Assembly: GCA_964564655.1 (NCBI GenBank)
Contig: CAZMBO010000002.1
Coordinates: 1-64,000, forward strand
DNA: 64,000 bases
Reading direction: 5' to 3'
Origin: UBA8687 sp964564655
GTDB lineage: Bacteria > Nitrospinota > Nitrospinia > Nitrospinales > VA-1
Shown: positions 27,166 to 35,356 of the stretch, piece after piece
How the letters are laid out: the number at the start of each line of letters is the position of its first letter
How positions within the stretch are numbered: the stretch's first letter is position 1
The notes under the pieces: generated by a model
Databases searched by the model: none
What the model was told of the DNA's origin: nothing
What the model saw: the letters and a program-made list of their open reading frames with translations, nothing else
Translations under genes and position numbers: made by a program

Positions 27166-29172
27166 ATGAGCAAGTTATTAGATAGTGTTGATAGTCCCCA
27201 AGATTTAAAAAAGATACCCGTTGAAAAACTTCCCGAATTAGCGAAGGAAATCCGGGACATGCTTTTGGATACGATCTCCAAGACCGGTGGTCACCTGTCT
27301 TCCAATTTAGGAGTGGTAGAGTTGACGCTGGCGATGCATTACGTTTTCAACAGTCCTATAGACAAGTTTATCTGGGATGTGGGGCATCAGTCCTATGTTC
27401 ACAAGTTGTTGACGGGAAGGAAAAGCAGGTTTAACACACTCCGTCAGTATGATGGACTTTGCGGGTTTACAAGGCGCGAAGAAAGCCAGCATGACCACTG
27501 GAATTGTGGACATGGGGGAACATCTATTTCTGCAGCATTGGCCTTTGCTAAGGCGCGTGATCTCAAGAAGGAAAAAAACGATGTGGTTGCGGTTATCGGT
27601 GATGGTTCCCTGACAGCTGGAATGGCTTTTGAAGGCCTCAACCATACTGGTCATATTCAAAGCGATATGGTCGTTGTACTCAACGATAATGAATGGTCTA
27701 TTTCCGCCAATGTGGGAGGTATGTCCGCTCACTTAAGTAAAATCATGACCGGGCAGGTAATGCTAAAAATTAAGCAAGAGATCGGCCAGCTTCTTCTTGC
27801 TGTTCCAGGTATTGGAAAAGAAATTACCCGTTACGCCCACAAAATTGATGAAGCCATTAAAGGAGTATTTATCCCAGGTCGATTGTTTGAAGATCTTGGG
27901 TTTCGTTATGTTGGCCCAATAGATGGGCATGATGTGGAAGCGCTTATTGAAACGTTTACTACAGTTAAAGATCTCAAAGGGCCGACCCTCATGCATGTTA
28001 TAACACGCAAGGGTAAGGGTTATGAGCAGGCTGAAGAGAAAGCAGATGTCTGGCATGGTGCCAAGCCTTTCAATGTATCAACGGGCGAGTTCCATAAGAA
28101 AAAAGCCAATCCGGCATATACCAGTGTGTTTGCAGATGCTCTAATTGAGCTTGCAAAAGAGGATGAAAAAGTGGTGGGCATAACAGCCGCAATGCCTGAT
28201 GGAACAGGTATCAGTAAATTTGGAAAAGAGTTTCCAGATCGTACGTTTGATGTGGGTATGGCAGAACAGCATGCTGTGGCTTTTGCTGGTGCGTTGGCTA
28301 TTGAGGGTTTTCGTCCGGTTGCGGCAATTTATTCCACGTTTTTGCAGCGTGCTTACGATCAGGTAGTTCATGATATTTGTCTAATGAACCTGGATGTCAC
28401 ATTTGCCTTGGATCGAGCAGGAATTGTAGGGGAAGATGGAGCTACGCATCAGGGGCTTTACGATATAGCCTTCCTAAGGACATTACCCAACATGGTGGTT
28501 ATGGCACCAAAAGACGAGAATGAATTACGTCATATGTTAAAAACCGCTGTTTGTCATAAGGGTCCTGCGGCTTTGCGCTACCCAAGAGGTTCAGGGTTGG
28601 GAGTTCCAATAGATGAGGAAATGAAGGAATTGGAAATTGGTAAGGGTGAAGTGATCAAAGACGGTACAGATATTGCCATATTCGCATACGGCCATACGGT
28701 GGACCGAGCAATGACGGTTTCTGATATGTTTGAAAGAGAAGGTGTCAGCGTTGCCGTAATTAATGCACGTTTTGCAAAACCGGTGGATAAAGACTTAATC
28801 GTTCGATATGGAAAAATTGCTCGTTGTCTCGTAACCACTGAAGAGCATTCCTTGAAAGGTGGATTTGGTTCTGCTGTTCTTGAAGCGCTTCAAGAAGAAC
28901 AGGCTTGTACCATACCCGTTAAATGTATTGGGTTGGGGGACATGGTTTTAGAGCATGGTGCGCCAGGAAAACAACGAAAGGACCTTAAGCTGGACCCGGA
29001 AGGCATGTTTGAGACTATAATGACTTTTTACGGATCCGTTGCAGAAATGGCCTCTTCGGGAAATGGCAAGAAATGGTTGCCGAGTAACGGCAAAAAAGTG
29101 GCTGTTGGTAACGGAAATAACGGCAATGTTAGAAAGAGTAATCTCACTGTCAAACAAAATTTGAATGACTAG
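27166..29172 (+). CDS. dxs: 1-deoxy-D-xylulose-5-phosphate synthase
   Basis: First enzyme of the MEP pathway: pyruvate plus glyceraldehyde-3-phosphate to DXP, thiamine-diphosphate dependent. The protein has 668 residues. DVGHQSYVHKLLTGR, GHGGTSISAALAFA, the thiamine motif GDGSLTAGMAFEGLNHTG and the catalytic-glutamate motif VGMAEQHAVAFA are present. About 43 residues rich in Gly, Asn and Lys (with repeated NGKK) extend beyond the usual C-terminus. Its end overlaps hisB by 8 bases. Confidence 0.95.
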   Translation: MSKLLDSVDSPQDLKKIPVEKLPELAKEIRDMLLDTISKTGGHLSSNLGVVELTLAMHYVFNSPIDKFIWDVGHQSYVHKLLTGRKSRFNTLRQYDGLCGFTRREESQHDHWNCGHGGTSISAALAFAKARDLKKEKNDVVAVIGDGSLTAGMAFEGLNHTGHIQSDMVVVLNDNEWSISANVGGMSAHLSKIMTGQVMLKIKQEIGQLLLAVPGIGKEITRYAHKIDEAIKGVFIPGRLFEDLGFRYVGPIDGHDVEALIETFTTVKDLKGPTLMHVITRKGKGYEQAEEKADVWHGAKPFNVSTGEFHKKKANPAYTSVFADALIELAKEDEKVVGITAAMPDGTGISKFGKEFPDRTFDVGMAEQHAVAFAGALAIEGFRPVAAIYSTFLQRAYDQVVHDICLMNLDVTFALDRAGIVGEDGATHQGLYDIAFLRTLPNMVVMAPKDENELRHMLKTAVCHKGPAALRYPRGSGLGVPIDEEMKELEIGKGEVIKDGTDIAIFAYGHTVDRAMTVSDMFEREGVSVAVINARFAKPVDKDLIVRYGKIARCLVTTEEHSLKGGFGSAVLEALQEEQACTIPVKCIGLGDMVLEHGAPGKQRKDLKLDPEGMFETIMTFYGSVAEMASSGNGKKWLPSNGKKVAVGNGNNGNVRKSNLTVKQNLND

Positions 29173-29752
29173 AACCTCCTACGTAAAACGCTCCACCAAA
29201 GAAACTCAAATTGAAGTCAGCCTAAATCTTGATGGTTCCGGGATCCAAGATATTAAAACCCCAATTCCATTTTTAGATCATATGCTTTCGCAATTAGCAA
29301 AGCACGGTTATTTTGATTTGAAGGTAAAAGCTCAGGGCGATACACAAATAGACTTTCACCATACGGTTGAAGATGTTGGCATTGCTGTAGGCCAGGCTTT
29401 TAAAGAAGCACTGGGAGGCAAAAAAGGCATTCGCCGATTTGCGGAGGCCAGTGTTCCTCTCAATGAAGCCCTTGCCCAATGCATCATTGATATCAGTGGT
29501 CGAGCTTATCTTGTTTTTAATGTTGAATTGCCTAAAGCAAAACTAGGAGAGTTTGATGTCGAATTAGTCTCCGAGTTTTTTCAAGCTTTTTCTGCAAACA
29601 GCGGGACAACGCTACACCTAAATTCCCCATACTGGAGTAATTTGCATCATATTATCGAAGCCCTATTCAAAGCATTTGCTCGGGCACTGGACTCCGCTTG
29701 TTCTATTGATTCCCGTACTAGCGACATACCCTCTACTAAGGGTACCCTTTAG
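29165..29752 (+). CDS. hisB: Imidazoleglycerol-phosphate dehydratase
   Basis: Sixth step of histidine synthesis, a manganese enzyme. The 195-residue protein is the monofunctional form. The metal-binding DFHHTVEDVGIAVG and NLHHIIEALFKAFARAL motifs are intact. The start lies inside the last codons of dxs and the stop is directly followed by hisH, so translation is coupled across isoprenoid and histidine genes. Confidence 0.95.
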   Translation: MTRTSYVKRSTKETQIEVSLNLDGSGIQDIKTPIPFLDHMLSQLAKHGYFDLKVKAQGDTQIDFHHTVEDVGIAVGQAFKEALGGKKGIRRFAEASVPLNEALAQCIIDISGRAYLVFNVELPKAKLGEFDVELVSEFFQAFSANSGTTLHLNSPYWSNLHHIIEALFKAFARALDSACSIDSRTSDIPSTKGTL

Positions 29753-30385
29753 TTGATTGCAATTATTGATTACGGAATGGGCAATCTCCGTTCCGTGCAA
29801 AAGGGATTTGAAGCTGTTGGTGCCGAAGCCATTATCACTAGCGATTCACAGAAAATACTTTCAGCGAAATCTGTTGTCTTACCGGGTGTGGGTGCTTTTA
29901 AAGCTTGCATGGATAATCTAGAGCAATTTTGTCTCATTGATACGGTCAAAAAATCGGTTCAAAGTGGCAAACCCTTTCTGGGAATTTGTCTTGGATTGCA
30001 GCTTCTCTTTAGTCAGGCAGAAGAGTTCGGTTCGGTATCGGGTCTGGATATTCTAAAAGGGAAGGTGGTTGGATTTAAAGATAGACAACCTAAGTCCGAT
30101 GGTTGCAACCCGCTCAAAATCCCACATATGGGTTGGAACAATGTGGAAGTAAAACCTTCATATCCTCTATTCGATTCGGTTCCTAACCGATCCTATTTTT
30201 ATTTCGTTCACTCTTACTATGTGGTACCAGAAGATGAAGCAACCGTTGCCACTACTACGAATTATGGAGTCGACTTTGTTTCCGGAATCCATCATGAAAA
30301 TATTCATGCCTTTCAATTTCACCCGGAAAAAAGCCAACAACTTGGTCTCACTGTCCTTAGAAATTTTTCTAAGCTCGCCTCTTAA
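29753..30385 (+). CDS. hisH: Imidazole glycerol phosphate synthase, glutaminase subunit
   Basis: Class I glutamine amidotransferase (210 residues) that hands ammonia to HisF. The nucleophile is C79 in GICLGLQ, and the His-Glu pair is in FQFHPEKSQQLG. It starts with TTG immediately after the hisB stop. hisF and the other his genes are not in the window. Confidence 0.94.
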   Translation: MIAIIDYGMGNLRSVQKGFEAVGAEAIITSDSQKILSAKSVVLPGVGAFKACMDNLEQFCLIDTVKKSVQSGKPFLGICLGLQLLFSQAEEFGSVSGLDILKGKVVGFKDRQPKSDGCNPLKIPHMGWNNVEVKPSYPLFDSVPNRSYFYFVHSYYVVPEDEATVATTTNYGVDFVSGIHHENIHAFQFHPEKSQQLGLTVLRNFSKLAS

Positions 30386-30428
30386 AAGTTTTTAATTACT
30401 GTTATTTAACCAAAAATCCAGAACAACC

Positions 30429-31343
30429 ATGAAGAAGACCATTGGGCCTCATTTCTTCCGAGGAATCCTATTGTCTGTCGCTACGGCTCTACTATGGGGA
30501 GTATTGCCGATTATTTTGAAGATCTCACTTCAAGGTTTCACTATTGGAACGATTGCCTGGTTCCGTTTCGCGTTAGCTTTTTTACTCCTAGGAATTATTC
30601 TGTTCTTCAACGGAGAAAAACCTTTTAGTATTCTCAGCAAACCGCCTTGGATGGGAGTTTTTGGAGGTTTTTGTTTGGCCGCTAATTACTACTGGGTCAC
30701 TTTGGGGGTTGATATCAGTGGTCCCTCCAATATGGCTGTGCTTATTCAAACAGCATCAGTGTTTCTTGTGCTTGCCGGTGTATTCATTTTTCGAGAACGT
30801 TTGATTATCAGGCAAGTTTTGGGGATGTTAATCGCCGCAGTTGGGTTAACTTTATTTTTTTTCGATCAGAAAAATCGGGTGATAATGAGTGGGGAATATT
30901 ATTTAGCTGATTTCCTTATTATCATGGCAGCAATGGTGTGGGTAGGTTATATGGTCTCGCAGAAATTTCTTAGTCGAGATCACGGAGCCCAATCTCTGAA
31001 TCTTCTCGTTTATGCAATCGCGTCACTGACGTTGGTGGGAACCGTTGACTGGACAGAGTTCGCATCCGCGGGGTTCAATGCGTGGTTGGCTCTTGTGTTT
31101 TGTGCTATCAATACTTTGCTAGCGTACGGTGCATTGGCTGAAGCAGTGAAATATCTTCCTCTTGCCCTTATCAGCGTTATCATTTCACTTAACCCGTTGA
31201 TTACTTTAATCGGTATGAAATTTTTACCTGCGATGGGGTTTGCAGATTTACAGCCGGACTCTGTTGGTTTGATCGGGTACTGGGGTGGAATTATTGCCGT
31301 TGCTGGAGTGATATTGGTTGTCTACAAAACTGCGCCGAGGTAA
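30429..31343 (+). CDS. EamA-family (DMT superfamily) permease
   Basis: A 304-residue inner-membrane protein with ten predicted helices in two EamA repeats (first near residues 10-140, second near 155-300). LLWGVLPIILK and the GVFIFRERL motif at the end of the first repeat are typical. Family members export amino acids or other metabolites, but the substrate here cannot be told. It follows hisH by 43 bases and may be transcribed with it. Confidence 0.8.
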   Translation: MKKTIGPHFFRGILLSVATALLWGVLPIILKISLQGFTIGTIAWFRFALAFLLLGIILFFNGEKPFSILSKPPWMGVFGGFCLAANYYWVTLGVDISGPSNMAVLIQTASVFLVLAGVFIFRERLIIRQVLGMLIAAVGLTLFFFDQKNRVIMSGEYYLADFLIIMAAMVWVGYMVSQKFLSRDHGAQSLNLLVYAIASLTLVGTVDWTEFASAGFNAWLALVFCAINTLLAYGALAEAVKYLPLALISVIISLNPLITLIGMKFLPAMGFADLQPDSVGLIGYWGGIIAVAGVILVVYKTAPR

Positions 31344-31388
31344 CAAATCAATCATTCCTACTCTCTTGCTTGATATCTCTAAGTTTGA

Positions 31389-31862
31389 TTATTGGTTTCG
31401 AGATTTTATGGCTCGATCGATTTCCCGATCCGACTCTTGTTTCTTGAGCGCCGCACGTTTGTCGTAAAGTTTTTTGGCCTTGGCGATGCCCAGATCCACT
31501 TTTGCTTTACCGTTTTTGAAATATATTTTCAGTGGAATCAAAGTGCAGCCTTTTTCCTGAGTTTTGCCAATGAGTTTGTTGATTTCTTTTTTGTGTAAAA
31601 GTAATTTTCGCTTTCGCATGGGGTGGTGGTTGAACTGAGTTGCCGAAGTATAAGGATCGATATGGAAATGATTCAACCAGGCTTCTTCGCCATCAATGGT
31701 GGCATAACTGTCAGCTAAATTTGCTTTGCCATTCCTCAAAGATTTGACTTCGGTGCCTCTCAATACCAGCCCAGCTTCAAAAGTATCTTCGATGGTGTAG
31801 TTATGGCGTGCTTTTTTGTTTTGGCAGACGATTTTAATGCCTTGTGGATCATATGCAGTCAT
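31389..31862 (-). CDS. smpB: SsrA (tmRNA)-binding protein SmpB
   Basis: Binds tmRNA and rescues stalled ribosomes. The 157-residue protein has the OB-fold motifs ICQNKKARHNYTI, GLVLRGTEVKSLRNGKANLADSYA and PLKIYFKNGKAKVDLGIAKAK written across the family core, plus the basic C-terminal tail. No ssrA gene was found beside it. It lies 48 bases downstream of the DUF62 gene. Confidence 0.95.
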   Translation of the reverse strand: MTAYDPQGIKIVCQNKKARHNYTIEDTFEAGLVLRGTEVKSLRNGKANLADSYATIDGEEAWLNHFHIDPYTSATQFNHHPMRKRKLLLHKKEINKLIGKTQEKGCTLIPLKIYFKNGKAKVDLGIAKAKKLYDKRAALKKQESDREIDRAIKSRNQ

Positions 31863-31910
31863 AAGAGTCGATATTTTTTACGTTGAAAAATTTTTTAACT
31901 CAGATAGTTT

Positions 31911-32789
31911 TTATTTTTCCTTAAGAATGACAGATTGACCTATTTTTAGTTTGAGTTTCTTTTCTGCATTGGATTCGCGACAAAAAATTTCTAGCTGGTC
32001 CCAGCTATTCAGAATTGCTCCTGGTTGGTTAAGGTTTACCTGATAATAACCGGTGGCAAGCCCGTTTATTTTTTCTTTGCCGACACGGACTTCTAGTGTA
32101 TCGGAGGATGTAAATGTTTTATCGATTAGTTCAGCGGGTATATTTGTGGCAGCGTTTCCAAAATGATCAATGTAGATGATTTCTCCTTCAATTTGTTTAT
32201 TTTTTTTGGTGGCTTCTGGCATATCCAATTGGGTGGCTTTGAGGAGGCGTGGTCCCATTTTGGATGCCGGAATGCCCGCGGCAATCCATGCTGCTACGGG
32301 GGCAAAAAGATCACGTCCATGAAAAGTATTGGAAACATTTTTTAGGAAATATTTTGGGTTGTTTATTTCGTAGACTCTGGATTTTGGACCTAAGGCTGGC
32401 GTAAGAACTCCGTTGTCAGGGCCAATGAAGGTTTGAAATTGGGATTGTATCACAATAGGTCTTTTACCAACTGGCCCCCGACCTTCTGCAATCATAGAGA
32501 GCCTATTGTCTTTTAATTTGGAAGGTTTTTTTTTGGTTTCTGGAGATTTTTTAATATCAGGGCCTCCAACACCAGGGTCGACAACGATAATGTGAACTGC
32601 CCCTTTAGGATACCATGGAAAAGTTGCATTTAGGACTTTGGCTGCTTGCAGAATATTCTGTGGTTTGATGTTATGAGTGATGTCGATGATATTAGCATCG
32701 GGCTCAATATTCAAAATGACGCCTTTCATTATTCCTACGAAAGGGTCGTCAAGACCGAAATCTGTAGTGAGTGTTATGAGAGGACGCAT
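31911..32789 (-). CDS. DUF62 / SAM hydroxide adenosyltransferase family protein
   Basis: Member of the family that includes fluorinase, chlorinase and SAM hydrolase (SAM to adenosine plus methionine, with hydroxide as nucleophile). LTTDFGLDDPFVGIMKG at the N-terminus, VVDPGVGG at 69-76, FIGPDNGVL, and GRDLFAPVAAW are diagnostic. About 30 charged residues (77-108) sit between VVDPGVGG and RPIVI, where most homologs have only a few. The protein has 292 residues and overlaps mtaB by 16 bases. Halogenase activity is unlikely because most members are hydrolases. Confidence 0.85.
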   Translation of the reverse strand: MRPLITLTTDFGLDDPFVGIMKGVILNIEPDANIIDITHNIKPQNILQAAKVLNATFPWYPKGAVHIIVVDPGVGGPDIKKSPETKKKPSKLKDNRLSMIAEGRGPVGKRPIVIQSQFQTFIGPDNGVLTPALGPKSRVYEINNPKYFLKNVSNTFHGRDLFAPVAAWIAAGIPASKMGPRLLKATQLDMPEATKKNKQIEGEIIYIDHFGNAATNIPAELIDKTFTSSDTLEVRVGKEKINGLATGYYQVNLNQPGAILNSWDQLEIFCRESNAEKKLKLKIGQSVILKEK

Positions 32790-34084
32790 CCTTCAACAAA
32801 ATTTCCTGAAATGTTTTGCAGGGTAATTGGAATGAGACAGTTTTTTAGCGGATCAGGTCCGTCCAGGCTGATGGGAATATAGTTATCAGTATGACCTTTA
32901 AGTTTGCCGCTATTTTTATCACGCTGATTTTCTATGAGCACAGTTGCAATTGTATTGAGGGATTTGTTTCTAAATTCCAGCCCTTTTTCTTCGATCAATT
33001 GGGTTAGAATTTTATTTCTCTTTTTCTTAATATTTCCAGGAACATCATCTTTGTAGTCGTTGGCTTCTGTCCCACGCCTTGGCGAGTAGGAAAATACGTG
33101 TAGATAAGAGAAAGGGAGTTCTTCAATAAGTTTACGGGTATTTTCGAATGCCGCATCGGTTTCTCCTGGAAATCCTACAATGACATCGGCACCTAATCCC
33201 AAGTTGGGAATGGTGTTAATAGCCCGATGGACTACTTCTATATATTGTTCACGGGTATAGTTTCGGCGCATTTGTTTCAAAATATTATTGTCGCCACTTT
33301 GCAAAGGAATATGCAGATGCGAACAGATTTTTTTGGTTTCTGCGATCAGCCGAATTAAATCATTGTCGATTTCCATTGGGTTGATTGAACTTAGTCTTAC
33401 TCTAAAATCCCCGGGCAATTGAATAATATCTTCAATTAGGGAAGAGAATGTTTCTCCGGTGTCTATTCCCCATGTGCCGAGATTGATTCCTGTTAGAGTG
33501 ATTTCTTTAAAGCCAGAATTAATGGCTTCTTGGATGTTGTTGAGGATATTTCCGCGATTGTCGCTAACCGATTTGCCGCGAGCGCGAACAACGGTGCAAA
33601 AGGAGCATTTTTCATCGCAGCCTGTTTGAATTTTGATGAAGGCCTTTGTTATTCCTTGAAAGTTTTTGACGGGGATGGTTCTAAAAATTCTCTTTTTATG
33701 GATGTCTGACATGACAATTTCTGTGACCTCAGATTTTTTCCAAAGTCGTAATTTGGTTTTAAGTAGTTTAGCGATTTCCAGTTTATCAGCGTTCCCAAGC
33801 ACAAGGTCAAGCCCCGGTAATGCAGCTGCTTCTTCTGGGTTTAATTGTGCATAACATCCGGTGAAGACAACGAGGGCATCTGGGTTAAGTTCAAGAGATT
33901 TTTTAACCGCTTGGCGTGAACTGGTGTCACTTTTTTGTGTGACGGTGCATGTGTTAATTACATAAGCATCTGCTTTTTCCCGCTGATTGACCATAACAAA
34001 CCCTTCCTGCTCTAAAAGCGTTTGCATTTCAGCGGTATCGTGCTGGTTGGTTCGGCACCCTAATGTGATGCAGGCTACTTTCAT
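32774..34084 (-). CDS. mtaB: tRNA threonylcarbamoyladenosine methylthiotransferase
   Basis: Radical-SAM methylthiotransferase that converts t6A37 to ms2t6A in tRNA. The 436-residue protein has the UPF0004 domain with its cluster cysteines (GCRTNQHDTAEM at the start), the radical SAM motif GCDEKCSFCTVVRARG near residue 155, and a C-terminal TRAM-like region. The first-domain pattern fits MtaB rather than MiaB or RimO. It is the first gene of a mtaB-DUF62-smpB run. Confidence 0.9.
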   Translation of the reverse strand: MKVACITLGCRTNQHDTAEMQTLLEQEGFVMVNQREKADAYVINTCTVTQKSDTSSRQAVKKSLELNPDALVVFTGCYAQLNPEEAAALPGLDLVLGNADKLEIAKLLKTKLRLWKKSEVTEIVMSDIHKKRIFRTIPVKNFQGITKAFIKIQTGCDEKCSFCTVVRARGKSVSDNRGNILNNIQEAINSGFKEITLTGINLGTWGIDTGETFSSLIEDIIQLPGDFRVRLSSINPMEIDNDLIRLIAETKKICSHLHIPLQSGDNNILKQMRRNYTREQYIEVVHRAINTIPNLGLGADVIVGFPGETDAAFENTRKLIEELPFSYLHVFSYSPRRGTEANDYKDDVPGNIKKKRNKILTQLIEEKGLEFRNKSLNTIATVLIENQRDKNSGKLKGHTDNYIPISLDGPDPLKNCLIPITLQNISGNFVEGCVLS

Positions 34085-34221
34085 GTAATGATTTTGTTGA
34101 TTTCTTAAAGAAAATTTAAAAATAATAAAGATGAATTATTCTTTAACTTTTATCTTAGACCAGAGCATAGAAAATTAGCAACCTGTAATTATGTGACTTT
34201 TAAAGGGAAATAAGTCCTAGC

Positions 34222-34250
34222 TTGACGAGATTTAAGGTGTTTGTTAGTAT
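34222..34250 (+). promoter_or_regulatory. Probable sigma70 promoter of the fis-glm operon
   Basis: TTGACG (34222-34227) and TAGTAT (34245-34250) with an ideal 17-base spacer, 58 bases before the Fis-like start codon. It is the only good promoter match in the 223-base divergent region between mtaB and this operon. Confidence 0.6.
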
Positions 34251-34307
34251 CCCCAAATTCATACTGCATTTAGTCTTGAAGGGTATGTATATTCTTTAGG
34301 AGTAATA

Positions 34308-34589
34308 ATGAGTTCTCAAAAAATGCAAAATACTCAAAAAAAAGTATATACCTTTCTTGAAAAATGGCTCGACAAATCTATTAAGCAATATGTCGGGGCA
34401 ATGGATGAAAAAAACAACGGGCATCTCCATGAGTTGATTATGAGGGGCATTGAAAAACCATTAGTTGAGATTGTTTTAAAAGAAACCAATGGCAATCAGA
34501 CACAAGCTGCAAATATTTTGGGAATCAACCGTAATACTTTAAGAGCGAAAATTGCGGAATACGAAATTGAATGCAAGAGCAAGACCTAG
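34308..34589 (+). CDS. Fis-like small DNA-binding protein
   Basis: A 93-residue protein that ends in a Fis-type helix-turn-helix: GNQTQAANILGINRNTLRAK, as in the Fis nucleoid protein and the C-terminus of NtrC-class activators. There is no ATPase or receiver domain, so it resembles free-standing Fis. A long amphipathic N-terminal helix could form the dimer. An AGGAG ribosome site precedes the ATG. It overlaps the following glmU-like gene by 19 bases, so it appears cotranscribed with amino-sugar synthesis genes. Confidence 0.82.
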   Translation: MSSQKMQNTQKKVYTFLEKWLDKSIKQYVGAMDEKNNGHLHELIMRGIEKPLVEIVLKETNGNQTQAANILGINRNTLRAKIAEYEIECKSKT

Positions 34590-35326
34590 CGGTCATCATC
34601 CTCGCAGCGGGTAAAGGTACCCGCATGGAGAACTCCCTTGCCAAAGTTCTCATTCCTATAACTGGAAAACCCACGCTTGAATTTGTGCTCGATACAGCGG
34701 AAAGGCTAAATCCCACCCGAACTGTTGTTGTTGTGGGGCACCAGGCTGATCGTGTCCAGAAAATATTTTCTAATCGAGATCTTGAATTTGTGCTTCAGAA
34801 AGAACAGTTGGGTACCGGGCATGCGGCTCGTCAAGCGGAACAGACTTTGGCGAATTTTGAAGGCCAGATTCTTGTGTTATGCGGTGACATGCCTCTAATT
34901 AAGCCTAAGACACTTGAGAGTTTACTGCGGAGACACAGAGAGATGGAGGCAAAGTGTACTGTTTTGACTCTCAAAGGTAAGGCAAACAATGACTTCGGCC
35001 GCATTATCCGCGATGTTGATGGCTCTTTTTTAAGGATAGTGGAATATCGAGAGGCCTCTGCGGAAGAGAAAAATGTTGACGAATTTAACTCCGGGGTATA
35101 TTGTTTTGATAAAAGATTGTTTTTTAAAGCTTTATATTGTATTGCTGATAACAATACTCAGAAAGAATATTTTTTGACCGATACATTGGAGTACTTGGTT
35201 AAAAATGGGTACCTCGTAGCATCTTTGGAAACAGAGGATGCCGATGAGATTATTGGGATAAATACTCCCCATGATCTAAAACGTGTTGAACAATTATTGA
35301 AAAACGGGTGCTTACCCTCAAAATAG
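34571..35326 (+). CDS. glmU: UDP-GlcNAc pyrophosphorylase, GlmU N-domain only
   Basis: A 251-residue nucleotidyltransferase equal to the N-terminal half of GlmU; it makes UDP-GlcNAc from GlcNAc-1-phosphate and UTP. LAAGKGTRM with R18 and K25 in the same positions as E. coli GlmU, QLGTGHA for uracil binding, LCGDMPL for the metal, and EFNSGVYCF are intact. The left-handed beta-helix acetyltransferase domain of bacterial GlmU is absent. The gene overlaps the Fis-like gene and precedes another nucleotidyltransferase-family gene by 30 bases. Confidence 0.88.
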   Translation: MQEQDLAVIILAAGKGTRMENSLAKVLIPITGKPTLEFVLDTAERLNPTRTVVVVGHQADRVQKIFSNRDLEFVLQKEQLGTGHAARQAEQTLANFEGQILVLCGDMPLIKPKTLESLLRRHREMEAKCTVLTLKGKANNDFGRIIRDVDGSFLRIVEYREASAEEKNVDEFNSGVYCFDKRLFFKALYCIADNNTQKEYFLTDTLEYLVKNGYLVASLETEDADEIIGINTPHDLKRVEQLLKNGCLPSK

Positions 35327-35356
35327 AGCATATCCTTTCCAATCGGAATTTTCTAA

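Noticed and set aside
31344..31388. tmRNA (ssrA) next to smpB
   Set aside because: The flanking intergenic stretches are under 50 bases, too short for tmRNA.
31911..32789. A fluorinase or chlorinase
   Set aside because: The general family motifs are present, but most members with this architecture are SAM hydrolases and nothing in the neighbourhood suggests halometabolite synthesis.
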